This document shows, in pieces, positions 4,932 to 5,226 of a stretch of 5,226 nucleotides of DNA. Below the pieces are notes generated by a model. The model was given only the letters and a program-made list of their open reading frames with translations. It had not been told where the DNA came from and did not search any database. The translations under genes were made by a program, and so were the position numbers. Each line of letters starts with the position of its first letter. Position 1 is the stretch's first letter. The DNA is from Paracoccaceae bacterium (GTDB taxonomy: Bacteria; Pseudomonadota; Alphaproteobacteria; Rhodobacterales; Rhodobacteraceae): the NCBI GenBank assembly GCA_027030435.1, contig JALVEX010000053.1:1-5226 (forward strand), read 5' to 3'.

Positions 4932-5077
4932 GCCTGGCATCTGCCCGAAGCGGGGCTTCCGATCGCATTTTTCCGCCCGGGGCGCGCAGAGCGGCCCGGG
5001 CATGCGCCCGAACCCTGCGTCAATCGCCGCATTGACGGATGCACGGCCATGCCCCATCTGACGGGATAAAGCCAGGC
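4932..5077 (+). ncRNA. Candidate structured RNA between zapA and pgk (small RNA or pgk leader)
   Basis: The 146-nt interval can fold with its ends paired: GCCTGGC (4932-4938) with GCCAGGC (5071-5077), a 5x5 internal loop, then CCCG (4944-4947) with CGGG (5062-5065). Its core is a long hairpin at 4998-5054. GGGCATG pairs with CATGCCC, one bulged C (5005) follows, GCC (5006-5008) pairs with GGC (5045-5047), and above an internal loop CGTCAAT (5018-5024) pairs with ATTGACG (5031-5037) around CGCCGC. A small side hairpin GAAGC-ggg-GCTTC (4947-4959) lies in the 5' arm and shares G4947 with the CCCG arm. In many proteobacteria 6S RNA (ssrS) is encoded just after zapA; position, size and paired ends fit loosely, but the very unequal central bulge does not, and I cannot match the 6S consensus. 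An untranslated pgk leader is the main alternative. Confidence 0.33.
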
Positions 5078-5100
5078 CGCGCCATCCCGGCGCCGGGCCT
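5074..5100 (+). promoter_or_regulatory. Stem-loop just upstream of the pgk ribosome binding site
   Basis: AGGCC (5074-5078) pairs with GGCCT (5096-5100) and CGCC (5080-5083) with GGCG (5089-5092). An alternative is the 12-bp palindrome CCCGGCGCCGGG (5086-5097). No T-run follows, so it is not a typical terminator. Its 5' arm reuses bases 5074-5077 that close the larger structure (4932-5077), so the two folds are mutually exclusive. The stem ends 11 nt before the GGAGGA site and could affect pgk translation. Confidence 0.35.
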
Positions 5101-5111
5101 GAATCGAGAGC

Positions 5112-5117
5112 GGAGGA
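5112..5117 (+). promoter_or_regulatory. Ribosome binding site of pgk
   Basis: GGAGGA ends 4 nt before the ATG at 5122, a strong Shine-Dalgarno match that fixes the start and suits a highly expressed glycolytic gene. Confidence 0.75.
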
Positions 5118-5121
5118 ACAG

Positions 5122-5226
5122 ATGGCCTGGAAAACGATCGACGACATGGATCTCGCCGGCAGGACGGTGCTGGTGCGGGTGGATATCAACGTGCCCGTGC
5201 AGGATGGCGAGGTGACGGACGCTTCG
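5122..5226 (+). CDS. pgk: Phosphoglycerate kinase, N-terminal fragment
   Basis: The first 35 codons are present and the frame is open at the window edge. The translation begins MAWKTIDDMDLAGRTVLVRV and continues DINVPVQDGEVTDAS. VRVDINVP (18-25) is the hallmark N-terminal PGK motif, with D21 and N23 at the 3-phosphoglycerate binding site. PGK transfers phosphate between 1,3-bisphosphoglycerate and ADP in glycolysis, and works in reverse in gluconeogenesis and the Calvin cycle, in the cytoplasm. Start is fixed by GGAGGA. In many alphaproteobacteria gap directly precedes pgk; here the gene upstream is zapA, 261 bp away, so pgk probably has its own promoter in that spacer. The nucleotide-binding C-terminal half lies outside the window. 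Confidence 0.93.
   Translation, partial: MAWKTIDDMDLAGRTVLVRVDINVPVQDGEVTDAS

Noticed and set aside
4947..4972. Intrinsic terminator GAAGC-ggg-GCTTC followed by TTTTT
   Set aside because: The stem is only 5 bp with a 3-nt loop, and the T-run starts 9 nt after it, too far for a good Rho-independent terminator.
5032..5060. pgk promoter TTGACG-N17-CATCTG
   Set aside because: The -35 half is good but the -10 is poor and the -35 is part of the perfect CGTCAAT/ATTGACG hairpin. Kept out for lack of support.

Overview
The window is a GC-rich stretch of ordinary chromosome. It most resembles an alphaproteobacterium of the Rhodobacterales (Paracoccaceae/Roseobacter) type. The grounds are strong G/C third-position bias, transketolase and ZapA wording typical of that group, a zauP-zapA type gene pair, and a GCCTCCGGCGGGG-type intergenic hairpin that I associate with these genomes. 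Species-level placement is not possible from the sequence alone.

Layout. (1) Positions 2-109 are the last 35 codons of an M3-family oligoendopeptidase (PepF-like), forward strand. (2) A 105-bp spacer with two hairpin-forming inverted repeats leads to a membrane-anchored M19 dipeptidase (215-1390, +). (3) A 329-bp gene-free block (1391-1719) lies between the convergent dipeptidase and transketolase genes. It is packed with palindromes and short tandem repeats and looks like dispersed-repeat or bidirectional-terminator DNA. (4) A complete transketolase gene, tkt (1720-3735, -), starts at TTG. (5) A 241-bp divergent promoter region (3736-3976) holds a plausible tkt promoter, a 35-bp dyad next to its -35 box, and a GANTC-containing palindrome. 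(6) A two-gene, translationally coupled unit follows: a coiled-coil protein placed and built like Caulobacter ZauP (3977-4459, +), then the Z-ring protein ZapA (4459-4860, +). (7) A 261-bp spacer (4861-5121) carries 11-bp tandem repeats and a long, well-paired potential RNA structure, possibly a small RNA or the pgk leader. (8) The first 35 codons of phosphoglycerate kinase pgk (5122-5226, +) run off the end.

Functionally there are three themes. The PepF-like peptidase and the dipeptidase both act on peptides, though probably in different compartments. Tkt and Pgk belong to central carbon metabolism (pentose phosphate, glycolysis/gluconeogenesis and, if present, the Calvin cycle). The ZauP-like/ZapA pair organises the FtsZ ring and sits between the two carbon genes.

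No CRISPR array, transposase, tRNA, rRNA, phage or defence gene is visible, and I did not find an undescribed multi-gene system. The parts most worth a second look are the structured spacer between zapA and pgk, the palindrome-rich block between the convergent genes, and the dyad in the tkt/zauP divergent promoter.
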